From: Elysia crispata
Lineage: Eukaryota; Mollusca; Gastropoda; Plakobranchidae
Direction: 5' to 3'
Assembly (NCBI GenBank): GCA_033675545.1
Contig: JAWDGP010007175.1
Location: 18,501 to 82,500, forward strand
Length of the DNA: 64,000 nt
Shown here piece after piece: positions 63,911 to 64,000 of the stretch. The notes beneath the pieces are model-generated. The model was not told the origin of the DNA, did no database searches, and saw nothing but the letters and a program-made list of their open reading frames with translations. The translations under genes were made by a program, and so were the position numbers. Each line of letters opens with the position of its first letter. Position 1 is the stretch's first letter.

Positions 63911-63953
<43 letters not shown>

Positions 63954-64000
63954 ATCTACTATCTATCTATCTATCCATCTATCTATTTATCTCCTTCTCT
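63888..64000. repeat. (CTGT)n and (ATCT)n tetranucleotide arrays at right edge
   Basis: A degenerate CTCT/CTGTCT lead-in, about nine CTGT copies, then about seven ATCT-type copies running to the window end. Confidence 0.95.

Overview
The window is animal nuclear DNA. It is AT-rich, its genes have many short exons separated by AT-rich introns with GT-AG borders, and it is packed with microsatellites, minisatellites and transposon remnants. The composition, the abundance of (AG)n, (AAT)n and GATCTA-type repeats, and the protein sequences suggest a mollusc, most likely a gastropod. That assignment is inference. Nothing bacterial, phage-like or CRISPR-like is present.

Three protein-coding genes can be reconstructed by hand, with splice phases checked across exons. 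(1) Minus strand, 775-23661: a roquin gene (RC3H1/RC3H2 family, an mRNA-decay regulator). It is partial at both ends: the N-terminal RING exon was not found, and the C-terminus runs off the left edge. (2) Plus strand, 34711-41042: a complete 7-exon gene of 305 codons plus stop for a ciliary microtubule inner protein of the CIMIP2B/FAM166B family. (3) Minus strand, 42792-61785: a complete 19-exon gene of 729 codons plus stop for actin-related protein 5 (ACTR5/ARP5), a subunit of the INO80 chromatin remodeller. Genes 2 and 3 converge tail to tail, with polyadenylation signals about 1.4 kb apart. Genes 1 and 2 point away from each other across about 11 kb that is mostly repeats.

Layout: 1-774, roquin intron and a GC-rich block of unknown nature; 775-23661, roquin exons with several minisatellites; 23662-34710, intergenic or undetected 5' roquin sequence with large microsatellites, two decayed non-LTR retrotransposon fragments and a 22-bp minisatellite of about 1 kb; 34711-41042, CIMIP2B; 41043-42791, 3' regions, including a tandem array that starts in the CIMIP2B 3' UTR; 42792-61785, ACTR5, with two copies of a MITE-like element, a 33-bp array rich in CCAAT boxes and a 99-bp array in its introns; 61786-64000, upstream sequence dominated by (CT)n, (AG)n and tetranucleotide repeats. 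The three genes have unrelated cellular roles (mRNA decay, axoneme structure, chromatin remodelling), and nothing suggests they work together.

No new enzymatic or defence system is visible. The most unusual feature is architectural: local tandem duplications repeatedly begin at or cross exon borders, in roquin, the CIMIP2B 3' UTR and ACTR5. The helically spaced CCAAT array in ACTR5 intron 4 is the other point of interest.
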